Part shown: in pieces, positions 63,188-64,000 of the stretch | Numbering within the stretch: the first letter of the stretch is position 1 | Layout: every line of letters begins with the position of its first letter | Origin: Paenibacillus xylanexedens | Lineage (GTDB): Bacteria; Bacillota; Bacilli; Paenibacillales; Paenibacillaceae | Direction of reading: 5' to 3' | Assembly: GCF_001908275.1 (NCBI RefSeq) | Contig: NZ_CP018620.1 | Location: 6,138,001 to 6,202,000, forward strand | Length of the DNA stretch: 64,000 bases | Made by a program: the position numbers and the translations under genes | Notes under the pieces: model-generated | Seen by the model: the letters and a program-made list of their open reading frames with translations, nothing else | Told to the model about the DNA's origin: nothing | Databases searched by the model: none

Positions 63188-63268
63188 ACTGGATGCCCCC
63201 ATTAAATTATAATAGTCCGTTGCGTATTCGCTCCGGTTGGTCAACATTGTTTTTGTAAAAATAAACAC

Positions 63269-63550
63269 AAAAAACGCCCCTGAATAATCAGGGACGATGT
63301 TATCGCGGTACCACCCTGGTTATTGCTGTTCATCCCTTGCTGCCCGGACAAACAAACAATCTCCTCGTTCATGCGAAATAACGGTCGCTCCCGGCAGGGT
63401 TGTCCTGCACTCCGAAATTAGCTTTCCGCCGCTTCATCTTTCAAGACTCTTCCAGCCATCAGTTCAGGCTCACCCTGATCCGATGAAGTCTATTCTCTGA
63501 GGAAAGGAACCCTCGGCGTACTTTATTTCATCATCGATTTCATGTTCTCA
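63269..63550 (-). ncRNA. T-box leader of alaS
   Basis: On the minus strand the T-box sequence AGGGTGGTACCGCG (about 63298-63318) pairs with uncharged tRNA acceptor ends; it is followed by the terminator hairpin CGTCCCTGA / TCAGGGGCG with TTTTTT (63269-63296). Stem I starts near 63540, with the AGTA box in AAAGTACGCC. An alanine (GCN) specifier is expected from the gene; GCG in GATGAAGCGGCGG is a candidate that I cannot confirm. Uncharged tRNA-Ala should prevent termination. Confidence 0.92.
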
Positions 63551-63562
63551 ACATACACACTC

Positions 63563-63591
63563 ATTATATCGATAGCACAAGCGGGTGTCAA
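63563..63591 (-). promoter_or_regulatory. Consensus sigma-A promoter of alaS
   Basis: On the minus strand TTGACA (63586-63591), 17 bp, TATAAT (63563-63568): a perfect match to consensus, directly upstream of the T-box leader. Confidence 0.85.
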
Positions 63592-63622
63592 CGCGACCTC
63601 TTTGATGTTTTCCCCCTGATAA

Positions 63623-64000
63623 TTAGTCGGTCCTTCGTTTGATGTAATAGGCGAAAAAGTGTTGCACAATCACCTTCAGCACGGCAAAAACGGGTACTGC
63701 CAGAATTAAACCTACAATGCCTGCCAATTCACCTCCGACGAGCAGTGCAAATATAATCGACAGTGGATGCAGATGCAACGTACGTCCCACCACCTGAGGA
63801 GAAATAACGTTACTCTCCAACACCTGGCACAGTGTGTTCACAATGACAACAAGTAGTACCATTTTAAACGATACGGTTGATGCCATGACCACAGCAGGAG
63901 CAGCTCCGAGGAACGGCCCCAAGTAGGGCACAATGTTAAACACAGCTACAATGCTTGCAAGCAGCAGGGCATACGGCATATCAATGATGATATAACCAAT
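63623..64000 (-). CDS. AI-2E/PerM-family membrane protein, YrrI-like (N-terminus beyond window)
   Basis: The visible 125 residues are the C-terminal end of an AI-2E-family protein; the frame stays open to the window edge (IGYIIID before the first Met at 63979), so that Met is not the start. The family core FNIVPYLGPFLGAAPAV and ESNVISPQVVGRTLHLHPL is present, with two or three membrane helices and the basic tail YIKRRTD. Its place upstream of alaS is that of yrrI in B. subtilis. It is a paralogue of the protein at 49843-51039 (DLVPLLGVPVVF, EPKISGNSIGVS). Substrate unknown. Confidence 0.88.
   Translation of the reverse strand: MGYIIIDMPYALLLASIVAVFNIVPYLGPFLGAAPAVVMASTVSFKMVLLVVIVNTLCQVLESNVISPQVVGRTLHLHPLSIIFALLVGGELAGIVGLILAVPVFAVLKVIVQHFFAYYIKRRTD

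Overview
The window reads as a chromosomal segment of a Gram-positive, low-to-medium GC, spore-former-type Bacillota, most likely Paenibacillus. The evidence is the glcT-ptsGHI cluster with a GlcT antiterminator leader, a mtlA-mtlR-mtlF-mtlD operon, a tandem glycine riboswitch before gcvT-gcvPA-gcvPB, a sigma-W promoter before an NfeD/flotillin pair, a T-box before alaS, and a block matching the Bacillus subtilis yrr region (AI-2E protein, alaS, ireB, ruvX, DUF1292, mltG, trhP1, trhP2). Large membrane-bound AraC regulators beside LplABC-type sugar transporters, and an SLH-anchored surface protein, fit Paenibacillus. I see no rRNA, tRNA, insertion sequence, prophage or CRISPR array.

Layout. 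1-7.7 kb: an Lpl-type oligosaccharide ABC importer, a family 105 glycoside hydrolase, a second binding protein cut by the window edge, and a YtdP/YesS-like membrane regulator; this looks like a rhamnogalacturonan (pectin) uptake unit. 7.8-10.2 kb: a MutS2 paralogue without an Smr domain, behind a roughly 375-nt leader with its own promoter, a 7-codon upstream ORF, a 13-bp long-range inverted repeat and two consecutive intrinsic terminators. 10.4-15.9 kb: a CWC protein and the mannitol PTS operon. 16.2-21.6 kb: glycine cleavage (gcvH divergent from riboswitch-controlled gcvT-PA-PB). 21.6-22.2 kb: about 600 bp of apparently non-coding, repeat- and hairpin-rich DNA. 22.2-27.6 kb: general PTS and glucose permease with GlcT. 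27.6-29.9 kb: FloT/NfeD. 30-34.3 kb: an iron alcohol dehydrogenase, a PPOX-family flavoprotein and an LRR/SLH surface protein. 34.3-39.2 kb: galKET (Leloir pathway) with a divergent AraC regulator. 39.3-44.6 kb: aldo/keto reductase, sirtuin, HAD phosphatase, alpha/beta hydrolase, and kdgK-eda. 44.7-49.7 kb: membrane acyltransferase, KGG stress protein, ilvD with a structured leader, polysaccharide deacetylase. 49.8-55.2 kb: AI-2E-family protein, a class B PBP, a chemoreceptor. 55.4-64 kb: the yrr block through alaS and the start of another AI-2E-family gene.

Taken together, most of the window is carbon metabolism: pectin fragments enter by the Lpl importer and feed KDG kinase and KDPG aldolase; mannitol, glucose and galactose have dedicated entry routes; and several units carry CcpA-box-like (cre) sequences. 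The rest is housekeeping (translation, tRNA modification, cell wall) and membrane or stress functions. The least ordinary element is the double-terminator leader of the MutS2 paralogue, which has the design of a ribosome-sensing attenuator.
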